A stretch of 54,216 nt of DNA from Firmicutes bacterium CAG:646 (GTDB lineage: Bacteria; Bacillota; Clostridia; Lachnospirales; Lachnospiraceae), in assembly GCA_000432335.1 (NCBI GenBank), contig HF995346.1:1-54216 (forward strand), in the 5' to 3' direction. Shown here piece after piece: positions 45,545 through 54,216 of the stretch. Both the position numbers and the translations under genes were made by a program. The notes beneath the pieces were generated by a model. The model made no database searches. It saw nothing but the letters and a program-made list of their open reading frames with translations, and had not been told where the DNA came from. Position 1 is the first letter of the stretch. Every line of letters begins with the position of its first letter.

Positions 45545-45709
45545 TTTTATCATATATAACAAATGTCCATACCACCAAATTTTAAGGTGACAATTTGAAC
45601 CGGTTATGAGCAAAACATTGGTACCAACCATGCCAAACACGTAGTCAGTATTATGAATAGCACGGGCTGAGCTATTTATTGAACTATTACCTTTTAAGAA
45701 AAAATTTCA

Positions 45710-45748
45710 TTGTATACCTTTCCAAAATGGCTTATAATAAAGGTATAC
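45710..45748 (+). promoter_or_regulatory. Promoter with a spaced palindromic operator
   Basis: TTGTAT (45710-45715) and TATAAT (45733-45738) are 17 bp apart, a good sigma-A promoter for the hydrolase gene. A perfect 10-bp inverted repeat GTATACCTTT/AAAGGTATAC (45712-45721 and 45739-45748) brackets the -35/-10 region. A dimeric repressor or activator probably binds there; no candidate gene is adjacent. Confidence 0.65.
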
Positions 45749-45793
45749 TTTTGATTTTAATATCATTTTTTAAATGTAAGGAGGTTGCATTTC

Positions 45794-46750
45794 ATGAAAA
45801 AGAACAAACATCGATTGCTTACTGTCAGTGCCCTGATCAGCCTGACATCTACATCTATTTTCTTTATAAATAAGGCTATTTCTGCCTCTGCGGTTATCAA
45901 GAATTTGTTGAAAGGGAAATCCGAGAAATACTATGATTGGCGTTTTGGAAAGATTCATTACAAAATACAAGGAAGTGGTTCTCCCCTTCTTCTAATTCAT
46001 GATGTTTCTCCCTGCTGTAGTACCGATGAATGGAAGTATCTCTGTGATGCTTTGGCTGTTGATCACACAGTATACTCCATTGATTTATTAGGCTGTGGCT
46101 GTTCCGACCGTCCAAAAATTACCTATACAAACTTTTTATACGTTCAGTTGATAACAGATTTCATTCACAATGTAATTAAAAAGAAAACAGATGTTATTAC
46201 CAGTGGTTTATCTGGTTCTTTTGCTGTTATGGCGTGTCGAAATGATGAAACCATCATCAATCGTATTCTGATGATCAACCCTGAAGATCTTGCTGTACTG
46301 AATCAGGTTCCCACAAAAAAATCAAAAGCAGCCAAGTTTATTTTAGAATTGCCCCTGATTGGTACTCTATTGTATAATTTTATTATGGCAAGAGGCAATA
46401 TTGATTTACAGTTCACTGAGCATTATCTTCACAATCCATTCCATTATGATTTAGATCTTATGGATGCTTATTACGAATCCGCTCATTTAGATCAGGGAAA
46501 CGGCAAGTATCTTCTTGCCAGTCTGAAAGGAAAGTATTTATACTGCAATATTGCTCAGGCTCTTCAAAAAATCAACAACAGTATCTATATCCTCCAAGGC
46601 AATGAAGAAAACCGGGCAAAAGAAAGTATCGCCTTATATACTTCCATCAATCCTTCTATTGAATATGAGCTTTTACCTCACCAAAAACATTTGCCTCATA
46701 TAGAAGAACCAGATAAAATCTTAGAAACCGCAAAGATATTTTTTATCTAG
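45794..46750 (+). CDS. Alpha/beta-hydrolase, membrane-anchored
   Basis: A 318-residue protein with an N-terminal basic and hydrophobic segment (about 8-28) that anchors or exports it, then an alpha/beta-hydrolase fold: oxyanion part LLLIHDVSP, a nucleophile elbow TSGLSGS with S140 and a C-terminal His near residue 302 (LPHIEEPD). The elbow is G-L-S-G-S, not the usual G-x-S-x-G, so activity is likely but not certain. ATG at 45794 follows AAGGAGG; a TTG at 45785 is weaker. Substrate unknown. The gene stands alone behind the partition locus. Confidence 0.75.
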   Translation: MKKNKHRLLTVSALISLTSTSIFFINKAISASAVIKNLLKGKSEKYYDWRFGKIHYKIQGSGSPLLLIHDVSPCCSTDEWKYLCDALAVDHTVYSIDLLGCGCSDRPKITYTNFLYVQLITDFIHNVIKKKTDVITSGLSGSFAVMACRNDETIINRILMINPEDLAVLNQVPTKKSKAAKFILELPLIGTLLYNFIMARGNIDLQFTEHYLHNPFHYDLDLMDAYYESAHLDQGNGKYLLASLKGKYLYCNIAQALQKINNSIYILQGNEENRAKESIALYTSINPSIEYELLPHQKHLPHIEEPDKILETAKIFFI

Positions 46751-47248
46751 TACTCTTCTCTGAGCTGTGGCGCTAAACACTTTTTGAATATTTTATAAAT
46801 ATTCTCTCTGTTGTTCTACGTGCCGCAGCTCTTTTTTATTTTCTTATTCTCTCTTTCTTTTTTCTCTCCTTCTCCTATTTTTTCTATTCCTATTTTCTCC
46901 TTTGCTTTTCTTTTTTATGAGATTTTTTCTCATATTTTATCGCTATTTTTTTGAGAAAAAATCTCATACATAAATATCTTTTGAGATTTTTTCTCATAAA
47001 TTGTTCTTTCTTTTTTCTTTCATTTTGACTAAAATCTTTATTAAAAATTCCTTTTTTTGTAATTCTTCTCTTGTTGACATCGTTTCTTTATTATTATATT
47101 ATATAGAATAAAAGTGACTTTTTTGTTGCATTTTGTAAAAATCTGTCATCAGTTTTTTCTGATGAGTGCACCTCAAAAAGTGATTTTTATCTTTCACCTG
47201 ACAATCCACCACATTATAATTTATGATGTTATCATATAAAGGAGCAAT
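46751..47248. other. Gene-free region with palindromes upstream of the MBOAT gene
   Basis: About 500 bp, extremely AT-rich, with pyrimidine tracts. It contains three copies of a TGAGA-T6-CTCA palindrome and a CATCAG-T6-CTGATG hairpin (47147-47164). No ORF or RNA gene is convincing. Confidence 0.5.
46917..46997. repeat. Three related TGAGA/TCTCA palindromes
   Basis: Copies lie at 46917-46933, 46951-46967 (inverted, with A6) and 46981-46997. Each is ATGAGATTTTTTCTCAT or its complement, starting 34 and 30 bp apart, close to three helical turns. Repeated palindromes of this size suggest cooperative binding of a regulator; the copies can also fold into alternative stems. Confidence 0.65.
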
Positions 47249-48682
47249 ATGGTTTTTTCAAGCTTGTTTTTTGTATTTTTCTTTCTTGCGCTGAATCTTA
47301 TTGCGTATAATTTTGCAAGTACTATCAAGCAGAAAAACATGGTCATGCTTGTTTTCTCCTTGATTTTCTACTCCTGGGGTGGACCAAAATATCTTCTGCT
47401 TCTTGTAAGCATGGTCTTCGCCTCATGGATATTCGCTCTTCTGATTTATCAGTATCAGGATACCAAATGGAGTAAAATTTTCCTGATCAGTGATTGTGTA
47501 GTCATGCTGGGGCTTTTGGGCTTCTTTAAGTATTTGAATTTTTTTGCAGGAATTACCAATTCCCTTTTTCATCTGCCAAAAGAAGTACCGCAGATCGTAC
47601 TCCCCATTGGTATTTCATTCTACACGTTTCAGCTTCTCTCTTACGTGATTGACGTATACCGCCAGGAAATTAAACCGCAGGAAAAGTTTTCCTACCTTCT
47701 GCTGTACGCATCACTCTTTCATCAGTGTATTGCCGGTCCTATCGTCCGGTATCAGCTGGTGGCTGAAGAAATCGAGAATCGAAGAGTAACGCTTGATGAA
47801 ATGTGCCGGGGAATCAAACGATTTGCTATCGGACTGGCAAAAAAAGCAATCCTCGCCAACGGATGTGCTTCTGTAGCAGATACTTTGCTGCCGCTTGTTT
47901 CAAAAGATCTGGCAACGATTCCTGCCGCAGGCATCTGGATCGGTCTGCTTTTCTATGCGCTGCAGATTTATCTGGACTTTTCGGCTTATTCCGATATGGC
48001 GATCGGTATGGGACTTATGATCGGTTTCCATTATGATGAAAACTTTAATTATCCTTACATAGCAAATTCCATAAAAGATTTTTGGAGAAGATGGCATATA
48101 TCTTTAAGTTCTTTCTTCCGGGATTATGTCTATATTCCTCTGGGCGGAAGCCGCCGGGGTCCTCGCCGGACAACGATCAATCTTCTGGTTGTATGGGGCT
48201 TAACCGGATTCTGGCATGGAGCCAGCTGGAATTATATTTTCTGGGGACTCTACTTCTTTGTTTTTATCTTTATGGAAAACAGATTTCTCACGAAAAAGCT
48301 GGCGCAACTGCCTTCTTTTGTAAGTCATATATACGCTATGATCGTTGTCTACTTTGGCTGGGCTCTGTTCCGCTGTGAATCACTGGGAACTCTGGGAACT
48401 TTGTTTAAAGGAATGTTCGGACTCAACAAGAACGGTTTCATGAATGCTTCAACTTCTATCGTGATACAGAATAATATTTTTCTCCTTATTTTCTGTATTA
48501 TTGCATCCACACCGATTCTCAAAAATCTGGGTTCCTACATAAAGAGACTTCATCTGGTAAATCATCGTATTCCTCATATTGTCTACGCTTATGATATGAT
48601 AATGCCGGCTGTTTTACTGATACTGTCTACTCTGGCATTGGTTGGAAACAGTTATAATCCATTTTTGTATTTCCAATTTTAA
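47249..48682 (+). CDS. MBOAT-family O-acyltransferase (AlgI/DltB-like)
   Basis: A 477-residue membrane protein with ten or more transmembrane segments that passes acyl groups across the membrane to a polysaccharide. The MBOAT marks are RRWHISLSSFFRDYVYIPLGGSR and the catalytic His in LTGFWHGASWNY (about residue 322). AAAGGAG precedes the ATG. It is 14 bp before the DHHW protein gene, as in AlgI-AlgJ/X pairs, so the two together probably O-acetylate a cell-surface glycan. Confidence 0.93.
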   Translation: MVFSSLFFVFFFLALNLIAYNFASTIKQKNMVMLVFSLIFYSWGGPKYLLLLVSMVFASWIFALLIYQYQDTKWSKIFLISDCVVMLGLLGFFKYLNFFAGITNSLFHLPKEVPQIVLPIGISFYTFQLLSYVIDVYRQEIKPQEKFSYLLLYASLFHQCIAGPIVRYQLVAEEIENRRVTLDEMCRGIKRFAIGLAKKAILANGCASVADTLLPLVSKDLATIPAAGIWIGLLFYALQIYLDFSAYSDMAIGMGLMIGFHYDENFNYPYIANSIKDFWRRWHISLSSFFRDYVYIPLGGSRRGPRRTTINLLVVWGLTGFWHGASWNYIFWGLYFFVFIFMENRFLTKKLAQLPSFVSHIYAMIVVYFGWALFRCESLGTLGTLFKGMFGLNKNGFMNASTSIVIQNNIFLLIFCIIASTPILKNLGSYIKRLHLVNHRIPHIVYAYDMIMPAVLLILSTLALVGNSYNPFLYFQF

Positions 48683-48696
48683 AAGGACCGTCTGAC

Positions 48697-50109
48697 ATGA
48701 GAAAAAATAAAGATGAATATTATACCAAGAAAAATGTAATCCGTAAAAAGTATATGCGGATGACCATCCGCATCTTTTTCGGACTGCTTCTCGTTTTTGG
48801 ATTCATTGGGCTCCTATTTCCCCTTCGCCCCAAAGAATCCGATGTAGAAAAAAGAGAATTGACGAAGTTTCCAAAACCTACCGTCTCCACTTTTTTAAAT
48901 GGAGAATTTTTCAATGGGATCAGTACCTGGTACGCAGATACTTTTCCTTTCCGCGAAACTTTAATTACTGCCAATTCAAAATTCAAAAAATTGTATGGTA
49001 TCACTACAGAAGAATTGTACGGTGATGTAGTAGAAGGCGATGATATTCCGGATGCAGATGCTGAGATTACAGCTACTCCCATTCCCACCGCCACTCCTAC
49101 CCCTGCGCCTGATGGAACGATTCATGATGAACCGGAAAAAGCCGGCGCTATTTATGTCGCTGACAACCGTGGATTTGAGATTTACGGCTTCAGCCGCGAA
49201 GGCGCTGACGCTTACATTATGATGATGAACTCCGTGGCAGAACAGCTAAAAGGAGTTGCTAATGTTTACGACATCCTGGTTCCCACCAGTATCGCCGTTA
49301 ATCTCGATCTGGAAAATCAGGAAAAAATTGGTTCCAGTGATCAGGGAAAAGCCTTTGAGTATGTCTACGGACACCTGGATTCTTCCATCAAACCCGTTCC
49401 TGTCATGGATACTTTAAAAGCCCATAACAGCGAATATCTGTATTTTAAAACAGATCACCACTGGACTGCCGATGGCGCTTATTATGCCTACCAGGAACTG
49501 ATGAAAGCAAAAGGTATGGAGCCAGCTCCTCTTTCTTCTTTCACAAAGCAATCTTTTGACGGTTTTATAGGAAGTTTTTACAGCTACAGTAAGCAGTCGG
49601 ATGTGTTAAAAAATAACCCTGACACGGTAAACGCCTATGTACCGGCTGTTAATTCTATGACTTATAAAACCAGTGATGGTCAGGAGATCACTGGTCAGGT
49701 CGTTGCTGATGCTGCCGAATACTCTGCCGGTAATAAATATCTGTGTTTTATCGCCGGGGATCAACCCTACGAAAAGATAGAAAATCCAAACATTACTGAC
49801 GGCTCTTCCTGTGTTGTCATCAAGGAATCTTACGGAAATGCATTTGTTCCTTTCCTTGTGAACAGTTATCAGACCGTCCATGTTATTGATTATCGTTATT
49901 ATCAGGATAACCTGATCAGTTTCGTAAAAGAAAATAATGTTCAGGATGTTATTTATCTAAATAATGCAAATGCCCTGATTGAAAGCGCTGTAAGCAAAAT
50001 GAACCGGATCATCGTACCTCCGGCTACTCCGACCCCTACCGCGGAGCCTACGCCTTCAGCGACACCCACACCTTCTGCAACGCCTTCACCAGCAGCAAAA
50101 GAAGAATAA
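48697..50109 (+). CDS. DHHW/AlgX-like SGNH protein for polysaccharide O-acetylation
   Basis: A 470-residue protein with an N-terminal membrane anchor (about 22-45). The DHHW motif is visible in YFKTDHHWTADGAYYAYQ, with the later IKESYGNAFVPFL that holds the catalytic Ser. Two low-complexity Thr/Pro/Ala stretches, one after residue 125 (TATPIPTATPTPAP) and one at the C-terminus (PTPSATPTPSATPSP), look like surface linkers. It receives acyl groups from the MBOAT partner. AAAGGA precedes the ATG. Confidence 0.88.
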   Translation: MRKNKDEYYTKKNVIRKKYMRMTIRIFFGLLLVFGFIGLLFPLRPKESDVEKRELTKFPKPTVSTFLNGEFFNGISTWYADTFPFRETLITANSKFKKLYGITTEELYGDVVEGDDIPDADAEITATPIPTATPTPAPDGTIHDEPEKAGAIYVADNRGFEIYGFSREGADAYIMMMNSVAEQLKGVANVYDILVPTSIAVNLDLENQEKIGSSDQGKAFEYVYGHLDSSIKPVPVMDTLKAHNSEYLYFKTDHHWTADGAYYAYQELMKAKGMEPAPLSSFTKQSFDGFIGSFYSYSKQSDVLKNNPDTVNAYVPAVNSMTYKTSDGQEITGQVVADAAEYSAGNKYLCFIAGDQPYEKIENPNITDGSSCVVIKESYGNAFVPFLVNSYQTVHVIDYRYYQDNLISFVKENNVQDVIYLNNANALIESAVSKMNRIIVPPATPTPTAEPTPSATPTPSATPSPAAKEE

Positions 50110-50112
50110 TCA

Positions 50113-50172
50113 ACAGCCGGATGAAACGATTTCCCTCTGTCCACACTTTGGGAAATCGTTTCATCCGGCTGT
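50113..50172. terminator. Strong two-way terminator
   Basis: A perfect 23-bp stem, arms at 50113-50135 and 50150-50172, with a 14-nt loop and a T-run on the plus side, between convergent genes ending at 50109 and 50189. Confidence 0.9.
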
Positions 50173-50188
50173 TTTACTTCTTCTGCCT

Positions 50189-51649
50189 TTACTTCTCTTC
50201 TATCAATACCAGCAACTGATCAATCAGCTCTTTCACACTCATTTTATTTACCAGTCCATAATTCCCTTCAGAATCGGAAACCTCATAAAAACTGGCGTCT
50301 CTCGGTGTATACGTTACTGTAATCTCACTTCCATCTGTTCCCACATACTGCAAGATAAGCTCCGCTTCGCCCTTAGCTGACGCTTTTTCCAAACGGTTCT
50401 GACACACCATATCCTGGCAGCCTCTGAAGAAATCCATGAATTTTGCACTGTCTGCTTCTTTCTCGTCTACATAGTAACGGGTTACTTCTTTTGTTTCTTC
50501 TTTCTCATCCTCTGATTTTTCTTCCGTAACTTCCCGCTTCAACACATACTCTTCTCCGCCGTACGTCACGTTTAGATGATCCAGATCAGCTATGGCAATA
50601 TCTTCTACACCCAAATCCCAGTAATCAAATGCCTTACCGTTTTTCAGTGTATCCAGAGAACTCTGAGACATTCCATGTACCTCCTGGGAATCGCCTAACC
50701 TGACATAATAATTTCCATCTTCGCTGGCATTTCCCACATACACAGTAATCGATTTTTCTACCTGCTTCGGTTCTTCCTTACTCTCTGTCTCATCCGTCTC
50801 CTTATCATCTTCTGTTTCTTCCATTTCCGTATAATGGATAACCAGAGTCATAGAAGGATTATCCAGTCCATAAGCGCTCCAATCCTGGCAGTCATTATCA
50901 TAATATCCATCATAAGAAAGTCCTGCTGCCGCACTTTGAAGTGTCCCTGCCTTGGTTCCATCCGCCGCTTTCCGATCGCCGTTTTCATCCGTTACCGACC
51001 AGGACGTATCGGAGGCACCATCTGCTTCCAGTGTATAAGAGTCTTTTTCTTTTTTCACCTCTATGCAGGTAATATTTCCCGCTGTTATCACCGGATATTC
51101 TTCACTCACTGCAAACGCATAGATATCTCCGGAAAAGATAGCCGCCAGATCCTTAGAAACGGTATATACCGTAGATACCTCGTCATTCAAGTATACATAC
51201 GTATCTCCTGTGGACGGATTTTTATTTCCCACATAAATTGTTTCCTCACTGCCGTCCTCTTTCGTAATAAAAATGCAATTCACCGGTTCATCTAAACCAT
51301 AATCCTTCAGATTTTCTACATTTTCCAGCTTTCTGTCTGCCGTTATAGAAGATACCGCTGACAGCAGGGGCTCTATCTTTTCCGTATCTACAGGAAATTC
51401 TTCTTCTCCCTCCAACTTCCACTGATCTTCCTTTCTATTCCAGACAACTTCTCTGCCGTCCAGCTGAAACCGAAGCGATTTTATATCCTCGCTGCTCATT
51501 GCTAGAATCTCTTCTCCCGTTGGTTCTGTTGTTTCTTGCTCCGTGTCTGTCTCCTCCTGATTCAGCCCCTTCACTAAAAAGTAAATGCCGATCAAGACCG
51601 CAAGAAGAAGTATTCCCACAACAGCAAGCAATCCTCTCTTTTTCTTCAT
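50189..51649 (-). CDS. DUF4340 protein of a Gld-type ABC system
   Basis: A 486-residue extracytoplasmic protein with one N-terminal transmembrane segment (about 7-26). Two copies of the DUF4340 pattern can be seen (EDIKSLRFQLDGREVVWNRKEDQWKLEG with YGLDEPVNCIFI, and YGLDNPSMTLVIHY), with acidic linkers between (MEETEDDKETDETESKEEPK). Its start overlaps the stop of the GldG-like gene (TAATG). It works with the GldG-like protein and the ABC permease; the role of this complex in non-gliding Firmicutes is not settled. Confidence 0.88.
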   Translation of the reverse strand: MKKKRGLLAVVGILLLAVLIGIYFLVKGLNQEETDTEQETTEPTGEEILAMSSEDIKSLRFQLDGREVVWNRKEDQWKLEGEEEFPVDTEKIEPLLSAVSSITADRKLENVENLKDYGLDEPVNCIFITKEDGSEETIYVGNKNPSTGDTYVYLNDEVSTVYTVSKDLAAIFSGDIYAFAVSEEYPVITAGNITCIEVKKEKDSYTLEADGASDTSWSVTDENGDRKAADGTKAGTLQSAAAGLSYDGYYDNDCQDWSAYGLDNPSMTLVIHYTEMEETEDDKETDETESKEEPKQVEKSITVYVGNASEDGNYYVRLGDSQEVHGMSQSSLDTLKNGKAFDYWDLGVEDIAIADLDHLNVTYGGEEYVLKREVTEEKSEDEKEETKEVTRYYVDEKEADSAKFMDFFRGCQDMVCQNRLEKASAKGEAELILQYVGTDGSEITVTYTPRDASFYEVSDSEGNYGLVNKMSVKELIDQLLVLIEEK

Positions 51650-53127
51650 TACCGTTTTCTCCTCCTAAACCATACAACAGCTCCCACAAGAAGAAATGCT
51701 GCCGGAAGAATTCCACAGGTGATTGCCGCCCAATATCCCGCATCATACTCTGGGATTGTCAGATAGCTCATCATCAAACTCTTACTGTCCACTGTAATCA
51801 CAGGCGCGTTATTTTCACACATCCATCCCAGCGTATCCAGAACAAGCTCTGTATTTCCTCCTGAAACCTGTTGATTCGTTGTCTGATCTAAAATACTGGA
51901 AGAACTGTAGTAAGCGATCTGCGTGGTATGCTCCTCATCCACTGTTTCTTCCACCTTAACTCCCAACTGGAAAGTCCCTTCTTCATCCCCATCCTCTTTC
52001 TGAAAGGTTTTCATATTTTCCACATCCTGCTTGATATATGCTTTTTCAGACGTGGAAAGAATCGGCTCAATCGTCAGAGTATCTCGGTAAGAATCCAGCG
52101 TTTTGATTGCCTGAGCAGCCGGCATTAAGATATAACGGTTATCCTGAATCAGATCTGCTGTTATTTCTGTACTATCTATATTTGGAATCAGATAATACGG
52201 GATCTGCATCACATACTGTTTGCTGTCTCCCTCCATAACCACTCCATCCGCTGTAGTTACCCCATAATTTTCCAGAACTTTTTTAAGATTCGCCATCTCA
52301 ACAGATGTATAATCTGTAAAGATCATGGCTTTCCCACCCTGTTCCAGATAAGTAATGATTTTCTCTGCCTCTTCTTCTGAAAGATCCGTCTGCGGAGCCA
52401 TTATCATAAGGCATCCCGTATCCTCGGGAACATTTTCTTCCGAAAGAAGGTTCAGTGTTTCTATCCGGTAATTCGCTCTCTCCAGACTTTCTTTCAGGCT
52501 GCTGTTCAGTTCCAGCTCTCCATGCCCCTGCAGTGTATACAAAATCGGCAGGTCATCGGAAGTAACATAAGAAATGGCGCTGTCTATCTGACCTTCTCCA
52601 TCGAATCCTGTTGCCCCTCCAGAGCCCGTATAATAGTCATATTCCATCTCATAGAGGCTGTTGTAGTCAATTACCTTACTCTTGTCCTCATGGACCACAA
52701 TAAGGCTGTTATCACTCACCTGAGCGTCCGTATACTGGGAAGTAAAGTTCGGATATAACACCGGATCTTTTTTCTCCACCATAACGTGTTTAGATGCCTC
52801 TTCGTACCGGGTCAGCATTTTCTCCAGCACATCATCTTCGCCGCCGCTTTGAACAATATGATAAATAGTTACATCCTGATCCAGATTTTTTAAAAATTCT
52901 GCCGTCTCATCTGAAATCGTATACAACTTCTGACTGCTCACATCGATCTGTGTATATTTTTCCGGTATCTCTCCCACAATCATATTGATCACAACAACTG
53001 CCGCTATCAAAATCACCGTATACAGCATACTGTAAGAACCGTTTTTTAATATCTTTTTATCTATTTTTCCCATTTCCTTCAGCGTATTTTTCCACTGCCG
53101 GAACTTCTTTTTTACATCTGCTTTCAT
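51649..53127 (-). CDS. GldG-like ABC-associated protein
   Basis: A 492-residue protein with an N-terminal membrane segment (about 33-53), an extracytoplasmic GldG/IntramemGldG domain (QKLYTISDETAEFLKNLDQDVTIYHIV; LYTLQGHGELEL) and a C-terminal transmembrane segment ending in FRRRKR. The ATG at 53127 lies behind AAGGAGGGC; the longer reading to 53151 overlaps the permease gene. Part of the DUF4340 complex. Confidence 0.88.
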   Translation of the reverse strand: MKADVKKKFRQWKNTLKEMGKIDKKILKNGSYSMLYTVILIAAVVVINMIVGEIPEKYTQIDVSSQKLYTISDETAEFLKNLDQDVTIYHIVQSGGEDDVLEKMLTRYEEASKHVMVEKKDPVLYPNFTSQYTDAQVSDNSLIVVHEDKSKVIDYNSLYEMEYDYYTGSGGATGFDGEGQIDSAISYVTSDDLPILYTLQGHGELELNSSLKESLERANYRIETLNLLSEENVPEDTGCLMIMAPQTDLSEEEAEKIITYLEQGGKAMIFTDYTSVEMANLKKVLENYGVTTADGVVMEGDSKQYVMQIPYYLIPNIDSTEITADLIQDNRYILMPAAQAIKTLDSYRDTLTIEPILSTSEKAYIKQDVENMKTFQKEDGDEEGTFQLGVKVEETVDEEHTTQIAYYSSSSILDQTTNQQVSGGNTELVLDTLGWMCENNAPVITVDSKSLMMSYLTIPEYDAGYWAAITCGILPAAFLLVGAVVWFRRRKR

Positions 53128-53141
53128 GTTCTTTGCCCTCC

Positions 53142-54005
53142 TTAATTCCAACGTCTCTTTGTGATCGTCTGAATCGACAGGAACACAAAAACAATAATTA
53201 CAGAAAGGAAATATACCACTCCATTCAGATCTAGAATACCATTGGTAAAATTATCAAAATGGCTGGTAATATCGAAAATTCCTAAAAATTTCTGGATGCC
53301 GCTTTCAAATAAGGTGGGTTTCACAAAGTATGCAATCAGTAAAGCTGCTTCCCCCGCGATACCGATTCCCCCGGCAATCCACAGATTTTTTATCATATGA
53401 TAGATGATCATTGCCAGAGCCGCTGTCAGCAACATATAGATTGCCAGAGAAGAACCGGAAGTTTCCGGGATCAATGTAGCAATTCCTGTGATCATATAAC
53501 AGACAAAGAGAACGATAAACGTCATAACTGCTGCAATTACGGGATTCTCTGTTATCGAAGATAAAAATACGCCTACCGCAATCTGCGCAGCTCCCAGAAA
53601 GACAAATCCCAGAATTGACGTATATGCCATAGCATAAGAAATCGTTCCGTATTTTCCCAAAATCAGCGGGTATGTGCAGATAATAGCCACCGGTATCAAA
53701 AATACCGCAAGAAGGGCGAGATATTTACCCATGATAATTTTTCCCACAGATACCGGCGCCGTCAAAAGCAGCTGATCTGTTTTTTGTTTTCTCTCTTCCG
53801 CAACAACCTTCATGGTGAGTACAGGCACCAGAAGCAAAAAGATAAAGGTGATAGCATTCAGAGTAATTCCAAAGATCGGATAGCTCTGCTGGATATTATA
53901 AGCAGTAAAATAAATGCCTTCCAGAAGAAGGATAAAGAAAATAAATACATATCCTATCATGGATGTGAGATAGCCCTTGAATTCTTTTTTAAATATCGCT
54001 GTCAT
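53142..54005 (-). CDS. ABC-2 permease, GldF-like
   Basis: A 287-residue membrane protein with six transmembrane segments, opening with MTAIFKKEFKGYLTSMIGYVF and carrying VLTMKVVAEERKQKTDQLLLTAPVSVGKIIMGKYLA, the usual ABC-2 loop. AGGAGG precedes the ATG, and the start overlaps the end of the ATPase gene by 17 bp. It forms a transporter with the ATPase at the window edge. Confidence 0.92.
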   Translation of the reverse strand: MTAIFKKEFKGYLTSMIGYVFIFFILLLEGIYFTAYNIQQSYPIFGITLNAITFIFLLLVPVLTMKVVAEERKQKTDQLLLTAPVSVGKIIMGKYLALLAVFLIPVAIICTYPLILGKYGTISYAMAYTSILGFVFLGAAQIAVGVFLSSITENPVIAAVMTFIVLFVCYMITGIATLIPETSGSSLAIYMLLTAALAMIIYHMIKNLWIAGGIGIAGEAALLIAYFVKPTLFESGIQKFLGIFDITSHFDNFTNGILDLNGVVYFLSVIIVFVFLSIQTITKRRWN

Positions 54006-54216
54006 GATCTATTTCCTCCTGACCTTCTGTTTCTTCTGCCGCCTGTTCTGCTTCCTCTGACGCAGCTTCAGAACTATCTTCCTGAACAACTTCATTGCCC
54101 TCTTCTGTCAATTCCAGGAAAATATCTTCGAGAGAAATTCTCGTAGATTCCATTTTTAAGATTGGCAGCTTATGTTCTGCCATCAGGTAAAACAGTTGTT
54201 CCCGGATATCTGTACG
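53989..54216 (-). CDS. ABC transporter ATPase, GldA-like, C-terminal part (cut by window edge)
   Basis: The last 75 residues of an ATPase whose N-terminal and catalytic part lies beyond the window. It reads RTDIREQLFYLMAEHKLPIL followed by a STRISLEDIFLELT segment, the usual C-terminus of this family, then a long acidic Glu/Ala/Gln tail. No Walker motifs are in view. The reading frame is open to the edge. Confidence 0.8.
   Translation of the reverse strand, partial: RTDIREQLFYLMAEHKLPILKMESTRISLEDIFLELTEEGNEVVQEDSSEAASEEAEQAAEETEGQEEIDHDSDI

Noticed and set aside
45243..45700. A replication origin next to parA
   Set aside because: I see no cluster of TTATCCACA-type DnaA boxes and no dnaA or dnaN in the window; only the two parS sites are clear.

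Overview
The window looks like a chromosomal segment of a low-GC Gram-positive gut anaerobe, most likely a Lachnospiraceae (Blautia/Mediterraneibacter/Roseburia-like). The grounds are strong AGGAGG-type ribosome binding sites, many lipoprotein solute-binding proteins with CUT1 sugar permeases and YesM/YesN two-component systems, an Agr-type peptide system, the order serS - DUF4446 - parB - parA, and two GTTTCACGTGAAAC parS sites. The genus is an inference.

Layout. (1) 0.1-11.4 kb: two paralogous ABC-exporter/lipoprotein cassettes in tandem on the minus strand, each ending in the same 60-bp terminator repeat. Behind them lie a small secreted DUF2712-like protein, an AgrB protease and a short AgrD-like peptide gene at 9277-9429 whose ring residue appears to be Ser instead of Cys. 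A divergent AgrC-like kinase and an AgrA-like regulator follow. A pair of 9-bp LytTR-type direct repeats 21 bp apart lies between agrD and the kinase gene. The regulator is cut off inside its DNA-binding domain at about 11380, where it abuts a sugar permease that is also cut off. (2) 11.4-17.2 kb: a sugar-uptake operon (UroD-like protein, binding protein, MalF, truncated MalG) and a divergent YesM-type kinase with no adjacent response regulator. (3) 17.2-22.3 kb: an NSS-family transporter, a 3'-5' exonuclease, a structured repeat-like element, a DarA-type c-di-AMP receptor, a broken cell-wall-anchored protein and a broken GH36 alpha-galactosidase; the two broken genes meet head to head at about 21375. 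(4) 22.4-31.5 kb: an LplABC-type glycan uptake operon with a YesM/YesN pair and a GH3 beta-glucosidase. (5) 31.6-40.5 kb: an ADP-ribosylglycohydrolase-family/ribokinase/CUT1 operon with a divergent LacI-PfkB fusion regulator, bounded by two similar terminator sequences, one of them directly behind a tRNA-Arg(CCT). (6) 40.7-45.5 kb: core genes (DUF3881-like, serS, DUF4446, parB, parA, parS). (7) 45.8-50.1 kb: an alpha/beta hydrolase with a palindromic operator, a 500-bp gap holding three related palindromes, and an MBOAT/DHHW pair for polysaccharide O-acylation. (8) 50.2-54.2 kb: a Gld-type ABC system (DUF4340, GldG-like, permease, ATPase cut by the window edge).

The two strongest candidates for something under-described are the Agr-linked DUF2712/ABC/lipoprotein locus with a predicted serine-lactone peptide and a truncated regulator, and the ribosyl-substrate operon in which a kinase domain is fused to the LacI-type regulator next to a separate ribokinase. 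No database search was possible; family names come from motif recognition.
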